The notes beneath the pieces are model-generated. The model had not been told where the DNA came from. It worked only from the letters and a program-made list of their open reading frames with translations, and made no database searches. This document shows positions 56,049 through 63,504 of a stretch of DNA of 64,000 bases, piece by piece. The translations under genes were made by a program, and so were the position numbers. Every line of letters starts with the position of its first letter. Position 1 is the stretch's first letter. Source of the stretch: Pseudomonas sp. PD9R (GTDB lineage: Bacteria > Pseudomonadota > Gammaproteobacteria > Pseudomonadales > Pseudomonadaceae); assembly GCF_019200975.1 (NCBI RefSeq), contig NZ_JAHTMR010000013.1, forward strand, positions 150,503 through 214,502, in the 5' to 3' direction.

Positions 56049-56101
56049 CGCCACCGTTTCAAAACGGTCATCATCAATTGATACCGTTTTCCCGCCACCT
56101 G

Positions 56102-56194
56102 TCCGAGGGGCGCTGCAGCAGGTTCAACCTGTCAGGCTCGGATGGGGCGTTGCCTGGCTGTGATCAGCCGGACACTAAACGCACAACGGCGCCC
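56102..56194 (+). ncRNA. SAH (S-adenosylhomocysteine) riboswitch
   Basis: Stem P1 is TCCGAG (56102-56107) with CTCGGA (56137-56142). The conserved core GGGGCGCTGC follows the first strand, a CAGGT/ACCTG hairpin is enclosed, and CAGGCTCGG closes the motif; these are hallmark SAH riboswitch elements. Downstream, GGGGCGTTG (56144-56152) can pair with CAACGGCGCCC (56184-56194) around a GGCTG/CAGCC hairpin (56156-56169). It lies directly before ahcY, whose enzyme removes SAH; the known class turns expression on when SAH accumulates. Confidence 0.92.
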
Positions 56195-56224
56195 ATTCGC
56201 ATACATTACGAATGGAGGCTCATC

Positions 56225-57634
56225 ATGAGCGCTGTTATCACGCCTGCAGATTTTACCGATTACAAAGTTGCCGACATGTCCTTGGCCGCCTGGGGCCGTC
56301 GCGAAACCATCATCGCCGAATCCGAAATGCCAGCCCTGATGGGTCTGCGCCGCAAGTACGCCGGTGAGCAACCGCTCAAAGGCGCCAAGATCCTCGGCTG
56401 CATCCACATGACCATTCAGACTGCCGTGCTGATCGAAACCCTGGTTGCCCTGGGTGCCGAAGTACGCTGGTCGTCCTGCAACATTTTCTCGACTCAAGAC
56501 CAGGCCGCTGCCGCTATCGCTGCTGCCGGTATCCCGGTTTTCGCCTGGAAAGGCGAAACCGAAGAAGAGTACGAGTGGTGCCTGGAGCAAACCATCCTGA
56601 AAGATGGCGCGCCTTGGGATGCCAACATGATCCTCGACGACGGCGGCGACCTGACCGAGCTGCTGCACAAGAAATACCCGGCCGTACTGACCCGCGTTCA
56701 CGGCGTGACTGAAGAAACCACCACTGGCGTACACCGCCTGCTGGACATGCTGGCCAAGGGCGAGCTGAAAATCCCGGCCATCAACGTCAACGACTCGGTG
56801 ACCAAGAGCAAGAACGACAACAAGTACGGCTGCCGTCACAGCCTGAACGATGCGATCAAGCGCGGTACCGACCACCTGCTGTCCGGCAAACAAGCGCTGG
56901 TCATCGGTTACGGTGACGTGGGCAAGGGCTCCGCTCAGTCCCTGCGTCAGGAAGGCATGATCGTTAAAGTCTCCGAAGTCGACCCGATCTGCGCCATGCA
57001 AGCCTGCATGGACGGTTTCGAACTGGTTTCGCCGTTCATCGACGGTATCAACACCGGCACCGAAGAAAGCATCGACAAGGCACTGCTGGGCAAGATCGAC
57101 CTGATCGTGACCACCACCGGTAACGTCAATGTTTGCGACTCGAACATGCTCAAAGCCCTGAAGAAGCGCGCTGTTGTCTGCAACATCGGCCACTTCGACA
57201 ACGAAATCGACACCGCCTTCATGCGCAAGAACTGGGCATGGGAAGAAGTGAAGCCACAGGTTCACAAGATCCACCGCACCGGCGCTGGCGCATTCGATGC
57301 CCAGAACGACGACTACCTGATCCTGCTGGCCGAAGGCCGTCTGGTTAACCTGGGTAACGCCACCGGTCACCCAAGCCGCATCATGGACGGTTCGTTCGCC
57401 AACCAGGTTCTGGCGCAAATCTTCCTGTTCGGTCAAAAGTACGCTGACCTGTCGCCAGCCCAAAAAGCCGAGCGTCTGACTGTTGAAGTACTGCCGAAGA
57501 AACTCGACGAAGAAGTGGCCCTGGAAATGGTCCGCGGTTTCGGCGGCGTTGTGACTCAACTGACCAAGACCCAGGCCGACTACATCGGCGTGACTGTCGA
57601 AGGTCCGTTCAAGCCGCACGCTTATCGCTACTGA
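56225..57634 (+). CDS. ahcY: S-adenosylhomocysteine hydrolase
   Basis: A 469-residue adenosylhomocysteinase. It begins MSAVITPADFTDYKVADMSLAAWGRREI-like, with early block LKGAKILGCIHMTIQTAVLIETL. NAD-binding motif GYGDVGKGSAQSLR lies near 228-241. C-terminal TVEGPFKPHAYRY ends in the Lys/Tyr that contact NAD. It splits SAH to homocysteine and adenosine. GGAGG precedes ATG 56225, after the riboswitch. The stop codon lies inside an imperfect tandem repeat (57632-57717). metF follows 210 bases on. Confidence 0.96.
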   Translation: MSAVITPADFTDYKVADMSLAAWGRRETIIAESEMPALMGLRRKYAGEQPLKGAKILGCIHMTIQTAVLIETLVALGAEVRWSSCNIFSTQDQAAAAIAAAGIPVFAWKGETEEEYEWCLEQTILKDGAPWDANMILDDGGDLTELLHKKYPAVLTRVHGVTEETTTGVHRLLDMLAKGELKIPAINVNDSVTKSKNDNKYGCRHSLNDAIKRGTDHLLSGKQALVIGYGDVGKGSAQSLRQEGMIVKVSEVDPICAMQACMDGFELVSPFIDGINTGTEESIDKALLGKIDLIVTTTGNVNVCDSNMLKALKKRAVVCNIGHFDNEIDTAFMRKNWAWEEVKPQVHKIHRTGAGAFDAQNDDYLILLAEGRLVNLGNATGHPSRIMDGSFANQVLAQIFLFGQKYADLSPAQKAERLTVEVLPKKLDEEVALEMVRGFGGVVTQLTKTQADYIGVTVEGPFKPHAYRY

Positions 57635-57717
57635 TCGGCACTGACTGACCGCCCTTTCTATTGATCGGTGCGGTCTGACCGGCTTCTATATGAACGGTGC
57701 TGACTGACCGTCTTCTG
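57632..57717. repeat. Three imperfect tandem copies of about 29 bases
   Basis: Units 57632-57661, 57662-57690 and 57691-57717 share TGATCGGTGCTGACTGACCG with small changes and a TTCTAT-like end. The first unit starts with the ahcY stop codon. The repeat runs into the REP pair. Confidence 0.75.
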
Positions 57718-57802
57718 TAGGAGCTGCCGCAGGCTGCGATCTTTTGATCTTGCCTTTTAGAAGATCAAGATCAAAAGATCGCAGCCTGCGGCAGCTCCTA
57801 CA
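57715..57802. repeat. REP inverted pair between ahcY and metF
   Basis: Two facing REP palindromes inside a co-directional pair of methyl-cycle genes. Confidence 0.85.
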
Positions 57803-57844
57803 CGGGGCACGCGTCCGGCTTACGTGTTTCCAAGGGTATAGACC

Positions 57845-58690
57845 ATGTCCCAAGATCGTCGCTACAGTTTCGAGTTCTTCCCAACGAAGACCGACGCTGG
57901 GCATGAAAAGCTGCTCGCCACTGCTCGTCAGCTGGCCACGTACAACCCCGATTTTTTCTCCTGCACCTACGGCGCTGGCGGTTCGACCCGTGATCGAACC
58001 CTCAACACCGTATTGCAGCTCGAAAGCGAAGTTAAAGTTCCTGCCGCACCGCATCTGTCTTGCGTGGGCGACAGCAAGGACGACTTGCGCGGCCTGCTGA
58101 GCCAATACAAGTCCGCCGGCATCAAGCGTATCGTTGCCCTGCGCGGTGACCTGCCTTCGGGTATGGGCATGGCCAGCGGTGAAATGCGCCACGCCAATGA
58201 CCTGGTCGAATTCATTCGTGAAGAGACCGGTGATCATTTCCACATCGAAGTCGCTGCTTACCCGGAAATGCATCCGCAGGCACGTAATTTCGAAGACGAT
58301 ATCGCCAACTTCGTGCGCAAGGCCAACGCCGGTGCCGACAGTGCGATCACCCAGTACTTCTTCAACGCCGACAGCTACTTCTACTTCGTTGAGCGTGTAC
58401 GGGCGCTGGGCGTGAATATCCCGATCGTGCCGGGCATCATGCCAATCACCAACTACAGCAAGCTTGCGCGTTTCTCCGACGCCTGCGGTGCGGAAATTCC
58501 GCGCTGGATTCGCAAGCAGCTGGAAGCCTACGGCGATGACACCCAGAGCATTCAAGGCTTTGGTGGGCAAGTCATCACCGAGATGTGCGAACGCCTGCTG
58601 CAAGGTGGCGCGCCAGGGCTGCACTTCTACACACTGAATCAGGCCGAAGCGAGCCTGGCGGTGTGGAACAACCTGAAGTTGCCACGCTAG
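57845..58690 (+). CDS. metF: 5,10-methylenetetrahydrofolate reductase
   Basis: A 281-residue MetF. It begins MSQDRRYSFEFFPTKTDAGHEKL with the catalytic Glu of FEFFP (about 9-13). FAD/folate blocks include FFSCTYGAGGSTRDRT, HLSCVGDSKDDL, ALRGDLPSGMG, and ADSAITQYFFNADSYFYF. It makes 5-methyl-THF for methionine synthesis. AAGGG precedes ATG 57845. With ahcY it supports regeneration of methionine for SAM. Confidence 0.95.
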   Translation: MSQDRRYSFEFFPTKTDAGHEKLLATARQLATYNPDFFSCTYGAGGSTRDRTLNTVLQLESEVKVPAAPHLSCVGDSKDDLRGLLSQYKSAGIKRIVALRGDLPSGMGMASGEMRHANDLVEFIREETGDHFHIEVAAYPEMHPQARNFEDDIANFVRKANAGADSAITQYFFNADSYFYFVERVRALGVNIPIVPGIMPITNYSKLARFSDACGAEIPRWIRKQLEAYGDDTQSIQGFGGQVITEMCERLLQGGAPGLHFYTLNQAEASLAVWNNLKLPR

Positions 58691-58695
58691 AAGCA

Positions 58696-58793
58696 AGATC
58701 ACGAGATCGCAGCCTCGCTTCACTCGACAGCTCCTACAGGGGATTGCGTTCTCTGTAGGAGCTGTCGAGTGAAACGAGGCTGCGTTCTTTTGC
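58696..58793. repeat. REP inverted pair, TCACTCGACAG subtype
   Basis: Two facing arms with GCCTCGCTTCACTCGACAGC and its near complement, after metF. Confidence 0.85.
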
Positions 58794-58887
58794 TCTCAGC
58801 ACGCTTTTATTGTGATGCAACACACGGAGATAGAGCTTCTGGATCCCGTTTCTGGCTCTTTCACGTTTCTCGTCGTAATCTCAGCCC

Positions 58888-59721
58888 ATGCCTTTGATCA
58901 CGCAGTTAATCGCCGCGCTTGTCTTCACTTGCCTGAGCTTTGCCGCTCAGGGCGAGAAACTGCGCATTGTCACGGAACCGTGGGCACCTTACGTGTATGA
59001 GGAAAACGGCAAATCACTGGGGCTGGACTACGAAACCACCGCGATTGTCTTCAAGCGCCTGGGCATCGAAGTGGAATGGCAATTCCTGCCATGGAAACGC
59101 TGCCTGTCGATGCTCGACACCGGCCAGGCGGATGGCGCGCTGGACATTTTTCATAGCGATGAACGCGACGCGACCCTGCTCTATCCCAGCGAACCGCTGT
59201 CGGAAGTGCAATTCGTGATGTTCTACGCCAATGAGCACCCTCACCCGTTTCGCAGTCTCGAAGAACTGCGTGGCCTGACCATCGGGACTTCGCCGGGCTA
59301 CCTGTACAGCCAGGACTTCAGAGATTCGACACTGTTTACCCGTGAACCAGCACCGAGCCATGAAGCCAACTTCGGCAAACTGGTGCGCGGACGGATCGAC
59401 CTGCTCATCACCGACCGCCGTGTCGGCCAGCATTTGCTCGACGAACTGAACATCCGTGACAAGATCACCGAAAACCCCACCGTCATCAGCCAACAGAGCC
59501 AGTTTCTGGCGGTACGCCGCAACGCCGGCATGGATTTGCTGGTGCAGCGTTTCGGTGCCGAACTCAAGCGATTCAAACGCGAGCCAGCCTATGCAGAGCT
59601 GAGCGCCCGCTACGGCACCGACCCGGCCAACGCTGCAAGCGCAGCGAGTGCAGCGAGTGCAGCAAGGGCCACCGCTATCACGGCAAAAACCGTTGAGCAG
59701 CAGGAAAGCGGCGCGCAGTGA
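58888..59721 (+). CDS. Periplasmic solute-binding protein, family 3, with Ala/Ser tail
   Basis: A 277-residue SBP_bac_3 protein. The signal peptide is PLITQLIAALVFTCLSFAAQGE. The mature start KLRIVTEPWAPYVYEENGKSLGLDYETTAIVFKRLGIEVEWQFLPWKRCLSML is typical. It is an orphan without ABC partners and is distantly related in form to the protein at 32206. The last 30 residues are low-complexity (AASAASAASAAR), encoded by a 9-base tandem repeat. No clear ribosome site is seen before ATG 58888, so the start is tentative. Confidence 0.8.
   Translation: MPLITQLIAALVFTCLSFAAQGEKLRIVTEPWAPYVYEENGKSLGLDYETTAIVFKRLGIEVEWQFLPWKRCLSMLDTGQADGALDIFHSDERDATLLYPSEPLSEVQFVMFYANEHPHPFRSLEELRGLTIGTSPGYLYSQDFRDSTLFTREPAPSHEANFGKLVRGRIDLLITDRRVGQHLLDELNIRDKITENPTVISQQSQFLAVRRNAGMDLLVQRFGAELKRFKREPAYAELSARYGTDPANAASAASAASAARATAITAKTVEQQESGAQ
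59632..59667 (+). repeat. Four tandem 9-base units coding Ala-Ala-Ser
   Basis: GCTGCAAGC, GCAGCGAGT, GCAGCGAGT and GCAGCAAGG lie in frame in the solute-binding protein gene and encode AAS-AAS-AAS-AAR. Confidence 0.85.
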
Positions 59722-59727
59722 TTGCTC

Positions 59728-59736
59728 TGTTATACT
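59728..59736 (+). promoter_or_regulatory. Extended -10 promoter of the RNA helicase gene
   Basis: TGT directly before TATACT (59731-59736) gives an extended -10 element. No good -35 is visible. It overlaps the end region of the upstream gene and implies a leader of about 200 nucleotides before ATG 59944. Confidence 0.5.
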
Positions 59737-59943
59737 CCGGCCTTCCCGCCAGGCTCACGCCCGGACGCTCGGAATCGTTCAAGGCATCTCGACCCCGCTA
59801 CAGCGCAGCTTTCAAGCCCGCGCGAGCGCTCCAGACGAGCTTTCGAAACCCAGCAGGACCGGACGGGATTGCGTCCTCTTAAACGCGATTCGCGCCAGGC
59901 AAGACTCCCATTGGGCCAAGCCCTAACTAAAACAGGATTACTC

Positions 59944-61821
59944 ATGTCCTTTGCTTCCCTCGGTCTCTCCGAGGCTTTAGTCCGCGCCATCGAGGCAGCG
60001 GGCTATACCGAGCCTACTCCGGTGCAACAGCGGGCCATTCCCGCCGTGTTGCAAGGTCGCGACCTGATGGTCGCGGCACAGACAGGTACTGGTAAAACCG
60101 GCGGTTTCGCCCTTCCGATCCTGGAGCGGTTGTTCCCCAACGGTCACCCGGACAAATCCCAGCGTCACGGCCCGCGCCAACCGCGCGTACTGGTCCTGAC
60201 CCCTACTCGCGAACTCGCGGCGCAAGTGCATGAAAGCTTCAAGGTCTATGCCCGTGACCTGAAGTTTGTCAGTGCCTGCATCTTCGGCGGCGTCGGCATG
60301 AACCCACAGGTTCAGGCTATGTCCCGTGGCGTCGACGTGCTGGTAGCCTGCCCTGGTCGCTTGCTCGACCTCGCCGGCCAAGGCAGCGTCGATTTGTCCC
60401 ACGTGGAAATCCTCGTGCTGGACGAAGCCGACCGCATGCTCGACATGGGCTTCGTCCATGACGTGAAAAAGGTCCTGGCCCGTCTGCCGGCCAAGCGCCA
60501 GAACCTGCTGTTCTCGGCGACCTTCTCCAAGGACATCACCGACCTCGCCGGCAAGCTGCTGCACAACCCGGAACGCATCGAAGTCACGCCGCCGAACACC
60601 ACGGTCGAGCGCATCGAACAGCGCGTATTCCGCCTGCCAGCCAGTCACAAGCGTTCGTTGCTGGCACATCTGATCACTGCTGGTGCCTGGGAACAGGTCC
60701 TGGTGTTCACCCGCACCAAGCACGGCGCCAACCGCCTGGCCGAGTACCTGGACAAACACGGCCTCAGCGCCGTCGCGATCCACGGCAACAAGAGCCAGAA
60801 CGCTCGCACCAAAGCCCTGGCCGACTTCAAGGCCGGTGAAGTGCGTATCCTGGTCGCCACCGACATCGCCGCCCGCGGCCTGGACATCGACCAGTTGCCA
60901 CATGTGGTCAACTTCGAACTGCCGAACGTCGACGAAGACTACGTGCACCGTATCGGCCGTACTGGCCGTGCCGGTCGTTCGGGCGAAGCGATCTCCCTGG
61001 TCGCGCCGGACGAAGAAAAACTGCTGAAAAGCATCGAGCGCATGACCAAGCAGAAGATTGCCGACGGCAACCTGATGGGCTTCGATTCGAGCGCCGTAGA
61101 AGCCGAGAAACCAGAAGTTCGCGAGCGTCCGGATGTGCGTAACCCGCGCAACCCACGTGGCCCGCGCGGCGATGGTCCGAACGGTGGCGGTGGCGGCGGC
61201 GGCGGTCGTAAAGACAAGGGCAAGGACAAGGGCAAGGAAAAACCCGCAGCCGGCGAGCGTGGCGAGCGTCCAGCCCGTCAACAGAAACCACGCGAAGGCA
61301 CCCCGGCCCGTGAACAACGTCAGCCAAGCCAGCCGCCGCGCGCCGCTGCTGACCGTGCTCCGGACGAGTTCCTCGACGATGATGTCGATAACTTCGGTAA
61401 CCGCGTCGACTACGTGCCTCAAGCTAAACCGGCTCAGGGCCGTGGCCGCCGTCCGGGTGCTCCGGCACAAGGCACGGCTGCCGGTTCGGGCGCACCCCGT
61501 GGCGGCAAGCCACAAGGTCGCCAGAGCGGTCCACGCAGTAGCGATGGCGCCAGCACCGGCACGCCGCCAGCCAAACGCAGTGGCCCACGTAATGGTGCGC
61601 CACGTGACGGCCAGGCCCGTCGCGAAGACTCGCGCAACCGCCGTCCGGCCCGTGATGACAAGCCTCTTTCGGAACCGGCCGTGCAGAACCCGCGTGGCCC
61701 GGCGCCGAAGATCATGCACAAGGAGTCGAAGGCTGACCGCTTCCCGACGCCCGAGCAGCTGGATCAACTGCCAAGCCGCCCTCGCGGTGAAAAACCGGCA
61801 TTGCTGACCCGCAATCGCTGA
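59944..61821 (+). CDS. rhlE: RhlE-type DEAD-box RNA helicase with long basic tail
   Basis: A 625-residue helicase. The core (about 1-375) has the F-x-LGLSEALVRAIEAAGYTEPTPVQQRAIP Q motif, AQTGTGKTGGF, VLDEADRMLDMGF, SATFS, and HRIGRTGRAGRSGEA. The remaining roughly 240 residues are disordered and rich in Arg, Pro, Gly and Lys, with a GGGGGGG run and KDKGKDKGKEK repeats, typical of RhlE tails that bind RNA. Start ATG 59944 follows a CAGGA site. Role in RNA turnover or ribosome assembly is family knowledge. Confidence 0.9.
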   Translation: MSFASLGLSEALVRAIEAAGYTEPTPVQQRAIPAVLQGRDLMVAAQTGTGKTGGFALPILERLFPNGHPDKSQRHGPRQPRVLVLTPTRELAAQVHESFKVYARDLKFVSACIFGGVGMNPQVQAMSRGVDVLVACPGRLLDLAGQGSVDLSHVEILVLDEADRMLDMGFVHDVKKVLARLPAKRQNLLFSATFSKDITDLAGKLLHNPERIEVTPPNTTVERIEQRVFRLPASHKRSLLAHLITAGAWEQVLVFTRTKHGANRLAEYLDKHGLSAVAIHGNKSQNARTKALADFKAGEVRILVATDIAARGLDIDQLPHVVNFELPNVDEDYVHRIGRTGRAGRSGEAISLVAPDEEKLLKSIERMTKQKIADGNLMGFDSSAVEAEKPEVRERPDVRNPRNPRGPRGDGPNGGGGGGGGRKDKGKDKGKEKPAAGERGERPARQQKPREGTPAREQRQPSQPPRAAADRAPDEFLDDDVDNFGNRVDYVPQAKPAQGRGRRPGAPAQGTAAGSGAPRGGKPQGRQSGPRSSDGASTGTPPAKRSGPRNGAPRDGQARREDSRNRRPARDDKPLSEPAVQNPRGPAPKIMHKESKADRFPTPEQLDQLPSRPRGEKPALLTRNR

Positions 61822-61835
61822 GTTATCGCTGCAAT

Positions 61836-61872
61836 AAAAAATGCCCCGGACCGAAAGGTCCGGGGCATTTTT
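61836..61872 (+). terminator. Rho-independent terminator after rhlE
   Basis: ATGCCCCGGACC and GGTCCGGGGCAT pair over a GAAA tetraloop, with flanking A and T runs. Confidence 0.95.
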
Positions 61873-61894
61873 GTTTGTCGCTGCGATCCGCTCA

Positions 61895-61981
61895 TGTAGG
61901 AGCTGCCGAAGGCTGCGATCTTTTGATCTTGGTTTTATAAAATCAAAATCAAAAGATCGCAGCCTTCGGCAGCTCCTACAT
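61895..61981. repeat. REP inverted pair
   Basis: Two facing, nearly perfect REP palindromes between two terminators in a convergent gap. Confidence 0.9.
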
Positions 61982-62000
61982 GAGTTGTATGTTGGCCAAC

Positions 62001-62039
62001 AAAAAACGCCCCTGATCACAAGATCAGGGGCGTTTTTTT
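62001..62039. terminator. Bidirectional terminator after yceI
   Basis: ACGCCCCTGATC and GATCAGGGGCGT pair over ACAA, with an A-run on the left and T-run on the right. It serves the minus-strand cybB-yceI transcript. Confidence 0.92.
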
Positions 62040-62055
62040 GGGCCGGGCGCGAATG

Positions 62056-62649
62056 TTATTTCGCTTGAACACCTTCAAACGTCACATACAAATCAACAGC
62101 GTCAGACTGTGGACCCAGGTCCATCATCTTGCCGAAATCAGTACGCTTGATGCTGGTAGTGCCCTCGAAGCCTGCACGGTAGCCGCCCCATGGATCCTTG
62201 CCTTCACCCAGGAAGGTGGCCTTGACCACGACGGGCTTGGTTACGCCAGCAATTGTCAGGTCGCCGGTCACGTCGGCAGTGACTTTACCGTCAGCGTTTT
62301 TGCCGGTGGTTTTAACACTGGTGGACTTGAAAGTAGCTTTAGGGAAATCAGCCGCTTTCAGGAAGTCTTTGCTGGAGATGTGCTTGTCGCGCTCAGCGTT
62401 GTTAGTGAAGACGCTGGCGGTGTTCACGTTGAACTCGATCTTGCTGTCTTCAGGCTTGGCAGCGTCGAAGCTGAACTTGCCGTCGATATCTTTGAAAGTA
62501 CCGGTGATGTAGCTGTAGCCCAGGTGGCTGATCTTGAAATCAACGAAGGCGTGCTGGCCTGTTTTGTCGACAACATAGTCGGCAGCCATCACGTTAGCGG
62601 ACAGCAGCGCGGAACCGATTGCCAGCGCGGCGAGAGTCTTTTTCAACAT
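62056..62649 (-). CDS. yceI: YceI-family periplasmic isoprenoid-binding protein
   Basis: A 197-residue protein with signal peptide MLKKTLAALAIGSALLSANVMAAD. The YceI lipocalin-like fold is marked by HAFVDFKISHLGYSYITGTFKDIDGKFSFD and LTIAGVTKPVVVKATFLGEGKDPWGGYRAGFEGTTSIKRTDFG. It binds a polyprenoid, probably a quinone, in family structures. AAGGAAAAC precedes ATG 62649. It lies 32 bases after cybB, as a cytochrome b561-yceI operon. Confidence 0.92.
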   Translation of the reverse strand: MLKKTLAALAIGSALLSANVMAADYVVDKTGQHAFVDFKISHLGYSYITGTFKDIDGKFSFDAAKPEDSKIEFNVNTASVFTNNAERDKHISSKDFLKAADFPKATFKSTSVKTTGKNADGKVTADVTGDLTIAGVTKPVVVKATFLGEGKDPWGGYRAGFEGTTSIKRTDFGKMMDLGPQSDAVDLYVTFEGVQAK

Positions 62650-62681
62650 GCTTTGTTTTCCTTGGGAGTCGAGGTTGAACT

Positions 62682-63233
62682 TCAGGCTTTGCGACCCAGC
62701 ATTCGCTTGAGGGTCACATCACGGTCGATAAAGTGGTGCTTCAATGCTGCCAACGCATGGAGGCCGGAAAAAATTACCAGCGTCCACGCCAGGTAGAGGT
62801 GAATTGCACCGGCGTTATCTGCCTGGTCCGGCAGCCCGGAAACCAGTGCAGGCACTTCAAACCAGTCAAACACCGGAATTCCGACACCCTCTGAGGTGGA
62901 AATCAGGTAACCGGCAATCATCACAGCGAACAAACAGAGATACAGAAAACCATGCCCGAACTTGGCGCCGAGGCGCGTCATGCGGCTATAGCTAGTCAAC
63001 GTCGGCGGTGGTGGACTGATAAAACGCCACAACACGCGCAATACCATAAACGCCAGCAGAATCAGCCCGATGCTCTTGTGAATATCCGGCCCGGCTTTAC
63101 GCCAAGGGTCGTAGTAACCCAGATCGACCATCCACAGGCCCAGGGCGAATAGACCAAATACGGCCAATGCCACGCCCCAATGCAGAAAGATGCTGACCCA
63201 GCCGTAGCGAGAAGTAGAGTTACGTAGCTGCAT
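62682..63233 (-). CDS. cybB: Cytochrome b561
   Basis: A 183-residue membrane protein with four helices. Haem-ligand His candidates are in ISIFLHWGVAL-like (near residue 18), DIHKSIGLI (near 52), and the later HLYLAW and SGLHALAALKHHF. It passes electrons between the quinone pool and periplasmic partners in the family. AGGATC precedes ATG 63233. The pairing with yceI suggests a shared quinone-linked role. Confidence 0.9.
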   Translation of the reverse strand: MQLRNSTSRYGWVSIFLHWGVALAVFGLFALGLWMVDLGYYDPWRKAGPDIHKSIGLILLAFMVLRVLWRFISPPPPTLTSYSRMTRLGAKFGHGFLYLCLFAVMIAGYLISTSEGVGIPVFDWFEVPALVSGLPDQADNAGAIHLYLAWTLVIFSGLHALAALKHHFIDRDVTLKRMLGRKA

Positions 63234-63465
63234 TGCCTAGATCCTGTAAGTGCTGGCCCAAGACTATCGACTTATCTATCGAATTAAAGCGAAAAATTTC
63301 GCTCTGAAATATCGAAAAATACGATCAAGAGTCTGTAAGTGGTGCGTTAAGAAAAGATTAAAGGCCAATTATCGGAAAAAAATGTAGCTCAATTTGATAA
63401 CACCCTCATCACTGGATTTATTCACTGCTCGCTTTCAATTTCTTTCATTTGAGCGAACGCTGCCC

Positions 63466-63493
63466 CTTGTAGGAGCGAGCTTGCTCCTACAGG
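63466..63493. repeat. Short REP-like palindrome beside the intron
   Basis: TGTAGGAGCGAGCTTGCTCCTACA is a compact hairpin 12 bases from the intron 3' boundary. Confidence 0.8.
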
Positions 63494-63504
63494 TTAGTTA
63501 CAGG

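Noticed and set aside
59977..62019. Minus-strand open frame of 680 codons opposite rhlE
   Set aside because: It runs through a REP pair and a terminator and mirrors the helicase gene.
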